A DNA stretch of 64,000 bases, taken from contig NC_060215.1 of NCBI RefSeq assembly GCF_021130785.1, forward strand, positions 71,183,501 through 71,247,500. Direction: 5' to 3'. Source of the DNA: Homalodisca vitripennis (lineage: Eukaryota; Arthropoda; Insecta; Hemiptera; Cicadellidae). The position numbers were made by a program, and so were the translations under genes. Each line of letters opens with the position of its first letter. Position 1 is the stretch's first letter. Positions 29,213 to 36,529 of this stretch are shown here, in pieces. Under the pieces are notes generated by a model. That model saw nothing but the letters and a program-made list of their open reading frames with translations. It had not been told where the DNA came from and ran no database searches.

Positions 29213-31477
29213 GTACTTAAGGTAACGTATAAGTATGTGTAAAATCTTCGTTCTACCACTTTGATATGCTATATTTTATGAATGATTTCAATAAAGTAAC
29301 AAATTAAATATTAAATTGTGTACGCCATGTTCCCAGTTGGTGACACAAGAGCGTCCAGGTTGTTGGGTTGCGGCGGTCAGCTGTGTTAGAGTGCGTGTAT
29401 GTGTGTAGTGGCGAGGGTCTTTAATCCTTCAGGAGCCAAGTTTCTACTGACAGAATACATAATCAGCTATCGGGAAAAGGTAAGCGCAGTTGTCTTATAT
29501 TGTCGACATAATATGTTGGAAATAAAACGTTTATTAGTAATAACAGGCCAAAGACTGACGTTTCTCACACTCTTCGTTGTCATTGCAAAAATTAAGATTT
29601 TTTAATAACACAAAGTATAATGATAAAACATTTCCCAAAACCTGTTATCCTTTCGAGAGCTTTTTGTCGATGACACTTCTCTCGCCGCAACTACGCGTAA
29701 TCGCCTTGAAGAAGCCATACCTTTATTACGAAGGTCCGAAGCATTGGTTCTTAATTGACGAAGACACAAACAGTTGACGATTCGGAATATCTTGAACTTT
29801 TACGGGTGTAACGAAATTTGGTCTGCTGTCGTCAGAAATAAAACTCCTTCAAGTGAATTTCGACGGAAATTTAAAATCCGTCCGCATAAGAGTAGGTTCC
29901 GTAACGTGGTAGTTTTAATCTCGTGTTTTGCAATTGTTACGTTACTTTCGAAATTTGTTGGGCCAAAAGCCATACTTAAAACTTAACATGGCATAATTTA
30001 TTCTCTCCAGTATTTAAAACACATTATTGACGACGGATAACATGAAAGGATACATGATCGGTTATTTTTCATCATAAATGATAAAATTTGTAGTAAACGC
30101 GAGCAGGATTTGTACTGTAAATTTGAAGTTAGTTCAAATTTACTTTAATAATTACAGTATAAATACTTTTTTGTAGGCTAAACGTGTCTATTGACGCTGC
30201 AACTATAACTAATCAATTCACTTTAGTTTTGTATTGTAATTAAAATGAATAAGAAACTTCCTTGCCAACTTGTATTTTGTCCGACTTGGTGTCGCGCCTG
30301 AAAACCGAGCATCATGAGGCGGAACGTGCCGACATGGAACTGTCTGCTGTTGCTATTCACACCATCTACCTGTTGTGCTACATATCATGTCATATATAAT
30401 ATTAGCACGTATCACGTGAGTCTGTGTCGTGCAGTGATGTTTTATTAGTTAATTTAATGGTTTTATACAACACAATGGTCATGCTATAAATTTATAGTTT
30501 CCTTTCTGTTTCATACTTGTATTGATATCTTGATGCAGCTTTGCTATAATTAATAAAAATGATATGTTCTAGCTTATGATTAATTGATAAAAGATTAAAA
30601 AAGGATTAATTTTAAATTTGTATGGACATTAAGAAATACAAACCACGTTTGTATAGTTTTAAAATCCCTTTGAATTGCTGATTGGACAGAGCTGAACAAA
30701 AATATTGTATCAACCAATTCCGGAAAGTGATCTATGAATTAGAACAGTAAGGATTTTAAGCCATAATGTTATTATAATTTTTAGTCATGGAGCCAAATGA
30801 ATAAAATCTGGAATGGAACCACAATCAAACGAATATATCATATTGCTTCTGTATACAATATGGTATTTGAAAATCTTCTGAGTTTAGAGGTTGATAATTG
30901 TGAAGGAACGCAAGGAAAAACGTTTGGAATAAAAAGCTTTTTCTGGTTGTCTATTACTTGTGACAGTTTCACATTTCTTATACACCTGCATAAGAAGTGA
31001 ACAGTGACAAGTGTTTCTTATACACCTCTTTAATGGCCAACATATTTTTAGGCTTTGCTCTATCTAGATATGTAGAGCTTTATGCAATAACCATAAGTGT
31101 GAGGTAATAAGATCCGTGTGAATACTAATATATGTCTAGTAGTCCAATAAATGCAAGGGATAAATTTTTGGATACAAAAGTCAACTGAACGGACTTCTGG
31201 CAGGTGTTGAAACAGGTCTACCAATACGTTTTGTGTCGACTTAATATAAATTAATTCCAATAAAAAACGTACGTGTTCTCTTGAGGTGAGCATCGATGCT
31301 GGAGGCGGAGTTGACGGCGTTTCGTGGTCGAGGCGGTGGCCGTGGAGGCAGAGCGGGCGGACAGGTGCCTCCTGGCCCGCCTCCGTCCCCACCATCCTCG
31401 TCCAGCTTGGCCGACAAGCGAGATCCTGCAGTCGGTATAATGATGTTCCCGGCAGAACACGACAGGATATCCGACAT
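2135..31477 (-). CDS. Four-transmembrane protein, 6 coding exons, 320 aa
   Basis: Join (minus strand): 31273-31477, 13461-13612, 11485-11547, 10329-10512, 6110-6254, 2135-2348. All introns are GT-AG, phases agree at every junction, and the total of 963 bp gives 320 residues plus stop. Residues 1-69 are soluble and proline-rich (PALPPRPPPRPR, a possible SH3 ligand). Hydrophobic segments lie at about 73-98, 113-131, 138-166 and 219-248. The loop between segments 3 and 4 is cysteine-rich (ECVYTLKTQTCTC) and holds a possible N-glycosylation site (NAT, about 207). The C-terminal 70 residues are hydrophilic, starting HERKKMYWEQLELRCRYLY, with a CACC cluster. The topology is tetraspan/CD20-like, but I cannot name the family. 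Translation start is the first ATG in the first recognised exon, 13 bases after a good acceptor, so a 5' UTR exon probably lies further right. Confidence 0.85.
2557..2650. repeat. (GT)n microsatellite
   Basis: An almost uninterrupted GT run, with one impure patch near 2587-2600, in the 3' part of intron 5 of the 4-TM gene. Confidence 0.95.
3406..3850. mobile_element. piggyBac-type MITE with TTAA duplications
   Basis: TTAA at 3402-3405 and 3851-3854. The inverted ends are CCCTTAAAGCACCATAAAG (left) and, read inward from the right, CCCTTGCAGCACTGTAAGC, about 14 of 19 matching. It is 445 bp with no coding capacity and lies in intron 5 of the 4-TM gene. Confidence 0.6.
6110..6254 (-). CDS. 4-TM gene exon 5 (loop and TM4)
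   Basis: A 145-bp exon starting with two bases of the split Gly codon and ending CTCAG|GTACAT. It encodes SRYVFNATPDCEAIHG, then the long hydrophobic segment 4 (ALFGLSVIGILVCIFCCMLV). One exposed Cys and an NAT sequon lie before the segment. Confidence 0.88.
6255..10328 (-). other. 4-TM gene intron 4
   Basis: A 4.1-kb AT-rich intron. A local degenerate duplication is visible: TTATTAGCAAGC-type text at about 7555-7610 recurs at about 7780-7840. A LINE-like 3' tail lies near 8.4-8.5 kb. Nothing else is recognised. Confidence 0.7.
8420..8530 (+). repeat. Possible LINE 3' tail
   Basis: The text TGTACAAATAAAGATTTTTG is followed by a short direct repeat, TGAACTGTGAACTGTGAA. This resembles the 3' end of insect jockey/CR1-like elements with short tail repeats. 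No coding part is seen upstream. Confidence 0.35.
10329..10512 (-). CDS. 4-TM gene exon 4 (TM3 and Cys-rich loop)
   Basis: A 184-bp exon, phase 0 to phase 1, with acceptor TTTGTTCAG and donor GAAG|GTAAGC. It encodes IKLCGLCCLMCVGTCVLVTV (segment 3), then the HMSRLQSLRECVYTL loop with TCTC cysteines and an acidic SERSDE end. Confidence 0.88.
10513..11484 (-). other. 4-TM gene intron 3
   Basis: A 972-bp intron. It contains a possible small repeat starting CAGGGTGTTAACAAAATACA at about 11091 and perhaps ending with an imperfect inverted copy near 11387. The pairing is weak. Confidence 0.55.
11485..11547 (-). CDS. 4-TM gene exon 3 (micro-exon, TM2)
   Basis: A 63-bp exon (21 codons, phase 0 at both ends) encoding LMVTGLAVMCLARRRNRYIF and one Leu. 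Flanks are TTTTTTCAG and CTT|GTAAGT. It finishes membrane segment 2 and gives the basic RRRNR loop. It is too short to stand out as an open reading frame and was found from its splice sites and hydrophobic continuity. Confidence 0.85.
11815..13378 (+). pseudogene. Jockey/CR1-like LINE reverse transcriptase remnant
   Basis: Plus-strand pieces in several frames match the order of a non-LTR reverse transcriptase: VPVPKGSNKKSYVNSYRPIS near 11820, SSKAFDVVNHNILINKLE near 12078, PQDSVLESLFIIYINDLP, then the catalytic YADDT motif at about 12374. Post-RT text NRVFVLQKRALWVIWGL is near 12790. It ends in a tail-like AAATAAAGACTGATTGATAA at about 13359-13378. Frameshifts and stops throughout show it is dead. 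It lies in intron 2 of the 4-TM gene, in antisense orientation. Confidence 0.8.
13461..13612 (-). CDS. 4-TM gene exon 2 (TM1 and loop)
   Basis: Acceptor TTTTGCAG and donor ATG|GTAAGT. The exon begins with two bases that complete the split Arg codon from exon 1, then encodes VKKYVFLCSVCGG and membrane segment 1. The loop RTYTSSLDYFETIPTYIP leads into segment 2. It is 152 bp long and ends in phase 0. Confidence 0.88.
14334..16338. mobile_element. Non-autonomous hAT element with 8-bp target duplication
   Basis: The perfect 8-bp duplication CTCAAAAT flanks it at 14326-14333 and 16339-16346. The left end is CAGTAGCGTTGCC. The right end read inward is CAGTGGCGTAGCG, followed on both sides by G-rich text (GGGGGTCCG type). 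CAGTGGCG ends and 8-bp duplications fit hAT. No transposase is left in the 2005 bp. The interior is an inverted array of satellite-like units. Confidence 0.8.
14735..15930. repeat. Inverted array of about 160-185-bp units inside the hAT element
   Basis: About three forward units (14735-15240) are followed by about four reverse-complement units (15245-15930). Landmarks in forward units are TTAGGACG, then ATATAATTATCG, then CACTTCCGGTCGG-type text. In reverse units they read CCGACCGG...GTGAT, CGATAATTATATAGG and CCTAACATAATTC. The centre of symmetry is near 15245. Units have diverged by many substitutions. Confidence 0.8.
17509..18322. repeat. Imperfect palindrome, arms about 260 bp
   Basis: The left arm (17509-17765) starts CAAGAGCCCCAGAGGAAGGC and ends with GGTCAATGATCAACTCAA. 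The right arm (about 18050-18322) is its diverged reverse complement, for example TTGAGTTAATCATTGACC and CTGGGGCTCTTG. The spacer contains the TA run at 17944-17994. Confidence 0.75.
17944..17994. repeat. (TA)n microsatellite
   Basis: About 25 uninterrupted TA units in the spacer of the surrounding palindrome. Confidence 0.97.
19998..20083. repeat. (TA)n followed by GT-rich run
   Basis: A TA run to about 20050, then GTGTGTGCGTGCGCGTGCGT-type alternation to about 20083. Open frames over it (poly Tyr-Ile) are artefacts. Confidence 0.95.
22762..22803. repeat. (TA)n microsatellite
   Basis: A run of about 20 TA units at the left edge of a repeat-rich tract. Confidence 0.95.
22830..23850. repeat. 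Degenerate repeat tract
   Basis: Loosely related blocks carry phrases like GAAATAC-CC, then GAAGTAGAT or GAAAGTAGAC, then TTTTTGG-type text. They recur every 110-180 bp. The best preserved part is the tandem set at 23455-23830. It starts with ACTCCCTCACTCGTCAGTAA near 22830, a phrase typical of an interspersed repeat. Confidence 0.5.
23455..23830. repeat. 112/113-bp tandem repeat, about 3.3 copies
   Basis: Copies begin with AACAATGC at 23455, 23567, 23680 and 23793. Copies 2 and 3 are almost identical (GATATAACGCATATAAATTA and CATAGGCCTATGTATA blocks). The fourth is cut short by an internal deletion. Confidence 0.9.
28318..29009. mobile_element. Composite MITE, 692 bp, family sharing GGGTCTTTTTCG ends
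   Basis: The left edge (GGGTCTTTTTCGTTTAAGGG, 28318) and right edge (29009) are inverted copies over about 60 bp, including the ACATACTATACCTGACTGAC block. A second left-type end lies inside at 28616. The 28616-29009 part is co-linear with the element at 33518. Flanks ATCAACTC (28310-28317) and ATCATCTC (29010-29017) agree at 7 of 8 positions, suggesting an aged 8-bp duplication around the whole 692 bp. Confidence 0.7.
29165..29209. repeat. (TA)n microsatellite
   Basis: A run of about 22 TA units. Confidence 0.95.
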
Positions 31478-31490
31478 GTCCGTGGATTTC
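31273..31490 (-). CDS. 4-TM gene coding exon 1 (start codon, proline-rich N-terminus)
   Basis: The acceptor TTTGTTTCAG ends at 31491, so 31478-31490 is 5' UTR. The ATG is at 31475-31477 and starts MSDILSCSAGNIIIPTAG. The exon ends at a strong donor (C|GTACGT) after 68 codons plus one base. The Gly/Asp-rich then Pro/Arg-rich composition makes the DNA locally GC-rich compared with its surroundings. Overlapping open frames on both strands here (for example plus-strand 31296-31565) are shadows of this GC-rich exon. Confidence 0.8.
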
Positions 31491-32592
31491 CTGAAACAAA
31501 CTGCAGAAGTTGTAATTCTAAATATTTTCGTATTGGGTAAAGAAGAGGCGGAGAAATTATTCTGAGAATCCAAATACTATTGAGGATTGAGGCACTGCCA
31601 CTCACTGCACTGTAACTGTACCTCAAAGATCCTGATGGTTAGGGCCAGACATGTATGGACAAGTAACGAGAGCAACATTTTATGGCTAAGGTAATATGGG
31701 GTACTAAACAGCTGGTCTCAGTAATCTGAATCGCGGCACACTGCCGCTGCCGTGCTGTCGTCTGTCTAGCTCCTCGAATTACCTAGGACTCGAACAATCT
31801 GTAGATACTCGAGTGCACTCGAAAAATTAAGTGTTAGAAGAAAAGTTTCCGTGACAGCTTTTATTTAGCTTATCCAGTCCAACATAGTTAATCGTACTAT
31901 CCCACCAGTCACCAAAATACACTATATAATATAGTGTAATCTAGGTGAAGTGGCAGTCCCGTTAGATATCGTGTCAGAAACATAGTAGTGCATTCAATTG
32001 TGAACCTGAGGATACAAGGATTCCATCTAGATTACAGTATATTATTGTATCTTAGAGTCTAGGTGTCTCTAATGTCGAAACGATGTAAAGGTTAGTTTTT
32101 AGCTTCTTCGTCACTACTTTCTTTGGGTCTCTTCAGACAAACATGGCTCCAGATTCCAGGAATCAATTCTGAGACAGCTAATAGACGCTACAATAAAAGG
32201 AAGGTGAACTGGAGCTAAATTCAACATTCAAATACTCTAGTTATATCTGTACTATACAGGTTGTTTCAATAGTTTAATCTGTTATATCTGCATAAATATC
32301 TTAATGCAATACATTTACTTGTTTCAACTATCTATAACAACACACAATGGTACGTAACTGTACTATGACTTTCCACCTAAAACTTACTTGCTACAATCGT
32401 GTCGTCTGTCTGTCCGTAGGTGCGATAACTTTTAATAGGTGGTTCATAGAGACTTGGCACAAAGCTTCCTATTGGTTTAAGGAAGAATTACATAGATTTT
32501 GGAATAAAAAAGTCTGACAGCAAAGTAGCATTCCCGAGCAAGTCACTAATCCGGGTAAAAGTTACAGTCAGTTCGGTAAAGAATTTCGGGTA

Positions 32593-33428
32593 CTTTGGTG
32601 TTATCCGGAGGTCACCATTTTTGGAAGAGTTTTTCTTACCGGGGACCTAAAGAATACATTATTGAAAGAACATACTCTATTTTACTTACTGTAAAAATTA
32701 CATGTAATTATTACGATCCGGTTTTTGTTTTTTGCCTCTCAAAAGGAAGCGATGTTGTCGATAAGAAGCCACTCTCTTTTATCTACTACTATTATTAGGC
32801 GATATAATTAGTTTTAGATTAGATTGTCATAATTATGTTACAAATAGTACTAAAGTTAAAGATAGCCTTTACGAGCGCTCACGTGATCTGAGCTTAACTT
32901 TGGGTACTATCTCGAAGGATGTTTTTCTTTTCTCGCCAGAAGTGTGGGGTCCGCCCACTGAAGCCCGCACTGATAGTTAGGGGCATTTCCGATCGGTACT
33001 TTCTCAACCTCAGATCACGTCTCAGATCACCCAACTTTACCGACGTCAGATCACGTTGGTCGATCTTGTACGTGATCTGAGGTCGGGAAAGTACCGATCG
33101 AAAATGCCCCTGGACATCAGTGCGGGCTTCGATGACATCCCTCAAGATACTACCTAAATTTAAGCTCAGATCACGTGAGCGCTAGTTAACTTTTTATAAT
33201 GTTTTATAGTTTATATATTCTAATAATTAATAGTAGATGGGGACATAGTGGCCTCCTTATCGCGGACATTGCTTACTTTTGGGGGGCAGAAACAAGAACC
33301 TATAGTCATAATTCCTATAATTTAAAACTCAGTAGGTAAAATGAAGTCTGTATTTTCTAATAATATATTGTTATGCCCCCGATAAGACAAACTCTTCGAA
33401 CATTAGTAGCCTCCGGATAACACCAAGG
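32593..33428. mobile_element. Foldback element with about 210-bp arms
   Basis: Left end CTTTGGTGTTATCCGGAGG at 32593. Right end, read inward, CCTTGGTGTTATCCGGAGG ending at 33428. TA flanks both sides. Similarity continues inward for about 210 bp per arm (for example TTATCGGGGGCAT against TTACCGGGGACCT, and GCCACT...ATCTACTA in both) with considerable divergence. The loop holds a second palindromic element (32874-33183). Confidence 0.7.
32874..33183. mobile_element. Palindromic MITE, 310 bp
   Basis: Ends are AGCGCTCACGTGATCTGAGC (left) and its exact reverse complement at 33164-33183. Similarity continues inward: GATCGGTACTTTC opposite GAAAGTACCGATC, and GGGGCATTT opposite AAATGCCCC. It carries six copies or near copies of CTCAGATCACG or its complement. 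No clear target duplication was found. Confidence 0.8.
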
Positions 33429-33517
33429 TAACGTTATTATTACTCCGTTGTGTCGGTTTATTGGAAATTTGTTTTAACGAACTTGCAGTTATAGTTTAAA
33501 ATAATACTGCAAAAATC

Positions 33518-33902
33518 GGGTCTTTTTCGTTTAAGGGCCAGCACAAAAGACCATAGCTTGCCTATTCAAAACTCAGATCACGCGATGCTTGCCCGCTGTG
33601 CAGCGCTTTGCGCTGCTTGCTCTTTTAGAAAAAAATTAACTCGAGCTTGCAAAGTCCAAGCCCAGATCAACTCACCACGCTTTATTGAACAAGAAAAACT
33701 ACGTATAACTCATAACGCCGGTTTCATTACAGGCAAAAGATAAGCGGCGCGCGTTTATCACTGATAAGATAAGACGAGTTTATACTAGAAGTAGTACCTG
33801 GACTACTGCCCTACAAACTAATAACACCAAAAAACGATTATTTGCACTGTCAGTCAGGTATAGTATGTTTGTAAGGTGCTGGCCCTTAAACGAAAAAGAC
33901 CC
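33518..33902. mobile_element. MITE, 385 bp, perfect 8-bp target duplication
   Basis: CAAAAATC flanks both sides (33510-33517 and 33903-33910). Inverted ends start GGGTCTTTTTCGTTTAAGGG and extend about 27 bases to GCCAGCAC. The interior (GCGCAGCG-like, TAAGCGGCGCGCGTTTATC, TTTATACTAGAAGTAGT) matches 28616-29009. An 8-bp duplication fits hAT, P or Merlin-type elements. Ends starting GGG favour Merlin or a divergent group, but no transposase is present to decide. Confidence 0.85.
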
Positions 33903-35649
33903 CAAAAATCATTTGACTGAATAATTTCCTGTGTGACAATAAAAGAGTTAAAACATTTTAGTTAGTGCTACATAATGTGGCATACATACCCCAAAGTGCT
34001 AGCCCGATTCTCCCAAAACGCAGTAAATTGGGAAACAAGTCACAAAAATATTAATATGAAGGGTATTTTATTTTGTTTTGTTCAGCATAGAATGGGATAC
34101 TAAAATGTAAAAACTATATGACGAAAAACTTTTGTCAGTCCATATAAATTTTTGAGTTTAATTAACATTACATATTTATATAGAAATGTGTTATAACTAT
34201 TTGCCTAGTGTCATCGCAACAACAACGAAAATCGACAATTTGTAACTCGAAAAACAACCAAGAAACGAAATAAAGTAGAACCTATGGCCATGGCGGCGTT
34301 CCTCTCACTACCATGCTCGTGCTGAATAGCCAAATCGCTTACAAAGACGCTATACCACTAAAAGAATCAATCAAGTATTTCATAGCATCAAAGACTGTTC
34401 CTCTTATAACAAGAGAAAGTTTGTTGATTAAGTTCAATCCTGAATACGACAGACTTCTTGTGGGAACGGTGTTGTACATATATAACAAGTTAGTAGTGAG
34501 GATACAGTGCTCTTTGAATAAAATCTGTCCTTGCGTGACGTTGAATAGCGGTAAATACGAGTATAATGATTATTATTAATATATTTTGGGCATTTTGGAA
34601 TTGGTTACGCTATGAGGCAGAACTTCAGATGGATATGTCGTGCCACATGAGAAATAGTAACCCCGAAACACATCCAACGTAATGTTGTACAGTAGTATGG
34701 CTTTAGTAACGAAATGGCCAATGTACACTAATTTCAGTTTTCAGAAAATTTTCAATATGAAATTCTCATTAAGGGTTTGATAAAAATTACTCCAAAAACA
34801 CAATCTTTAAATAAAGTTAAAGAGAAAACACTCTGTAATTGATATATTTAAGCTCCGCATATACCGTAAGGTTTTCGTGAAAATTAATTGCTCAATTGCA
34901 CCTTTCTACAAACAGAAAATCATGTTTAAGTGTAATAAAAGTCTATTTTCTCGAAACCAGTTTAGAATTGTGATCACTGTCAGTGTAACACAATAACATG
35001 GCTTTGTAATTAAGACTGAGACGTCATCGCAAACATGTTGGTGCATGTTTGTTTAGCAACTTCATATGCTATTGATGTAAAGCAAGAAACAAAAAAAGAC
35101 AATGAAGCCCCTTTTTTGAGGATTTTTATAAAAAAAACTGTTTCCTGCCAGTCAATAAAGGCGTAAACAATGTCTAGTAGTGCATTTTAATTTGACAGTG
35201 GCAGAATTTTGACGAGTGTCGTGTGAATACTACGAAATGCTGTAGCTCAAATCACAGAATGGTCTGTGACTCATTTAAAGGCTTTATTAGCAATCTGAGG
35301 CCTCAAACAGAACTGGAATGATACAATGTTCTTTTTAAAAGCTACCTTGATGTTTAGTGTTAATGTTGTACATCTAAGGTTAACGGACAATCTCGACAGA
35401 ACTATTCATGGAACAACCTTTGACACTGTTGAAATTTAGGAAATTGAGCGAATACGGGACTTTCTTTTATAGGGTTGGGTTTTAAGATATGTATTACATT
35501 GTAGCTCCGATAACAATTTTTATGTTAAATCGACTGGTTAGTAAAAAGCCAGTGGATAAGGTAGTTACTTCATTGTTACATAAGTTTGCACCATTTGAAG
35601 GAATTTCATGCTACATGCTCCGTCAGCACACGTATTTGTTCTGTATATA

Positions 35650-36529
35650 CAGGGTGTTTGAAAAGTATGGGTACGGCTTAATATTTTAAAAACCATAGGA
35701 GATAACAGCCATAGACTTTGCACAGTGTCATATGGCTATGTAAACTATGTTTCCTTGCTATTACCATGACATGCCAACCATGGGGGGACGGCCCACAGAG
35801 GAAAACATGGAAATCTTAAATTGAAGCATGGGTCGAGTGATACCTTATTTGAAAGAGCTCACTTAGTACAGTTGAATGCCGCAAACCGCATCTCAAAAGG
35901 TTTATCCAATCAGAAATGGCGGGTTGTTTTAGGTACACATTGTGAAGTACATTATGCCCTGCCATTTCTGACTGGATCGTCGTATTCTGATGCGGTTGGT
36001 GGCGTTTCACTCTACTAACCAATGTGTTTTCACTGACTTTTTTTAATTAGCAAATTATGTCATAAATTTATAACACAATAAATAAAACAATAAATACCGA
36101 TGTTTTTTAGTTGTAAATATATCGGTAAAACACAATAAATACCATTTGAAAACACATTGGTTAGTAGAGTGAAACGCCACCAACCGCATCAGAATACGAC
36201 GATCCAGTCAGAAATGGCAGGGCATAATGTACTTCACAATGTGTACCTAAAACAACCCGCCATTTCTGATTGGATAAACCTTTTGAGATGCGGTTTGCGG
36301 CATTCAACTGTACTAAGTGAGCTCTTTCAAATAAGGTATCACTCGACCCATGCTTCAATTTAAGATTTCCATGTTTTCCTCTGTGGGCCGTCCCCCCATG
36401 GTTTGCATGTCATGGTAATAGCAAGGAAAAATAGTTTACATAGCCATATGACACTGTGCAAAGTTTATAGATGTTATATGCTATGGTTTTTAAAATATTA
36501 AGCCGTACCCATACTTTTCAAACACCCTG
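35650..36529. mobile_element. Foldback element, 880 bp, two 381-bp arms
   Basis: It starts CAGGGTGTTTGAAAAGTATG at 35650 and ends with the reverse complement at 36529. TA (possibly TATA) flanks each side. Arms 35650-36030 and 36149-36529 are the same length and almost identical, with only scattered mismatches. The spacer is 118 bp. Mirror-image open frames in the two arms arise from the symmetry and are not genes. Confidence 0.92.

Larger units (their letters stand above)
13613..31272 (-). other. 4-TM gene intron 1 (17.7 kb)
   Basis: It separates the N-terminal exon from the membrane-segment exons. It holds the hAT element, an interspersed repeat with a foldback core, several TA microsatellites, tandem repeats and a composite MITE. 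Stretches without recognised content include 13.6-14.3, 16.4-17.2, 18.9-22.7, 23.9-28.3 and 29.2-31.2 kb. Their short open frames look like chance. Confidence 0.7.

Noticed and set aside
34313..34579. 88-codon plus-strand open frame starting MLVLNSQIAYKDAIPLKE
   Set aside because: No domain recognised and no supporting gene structure; kept only as a weak possibility.
35816..36363. Four open frames of 65-68 codons on both strands
   Set aside because: They are identical mirror pairs created by the foldback arms, with no protein motif.
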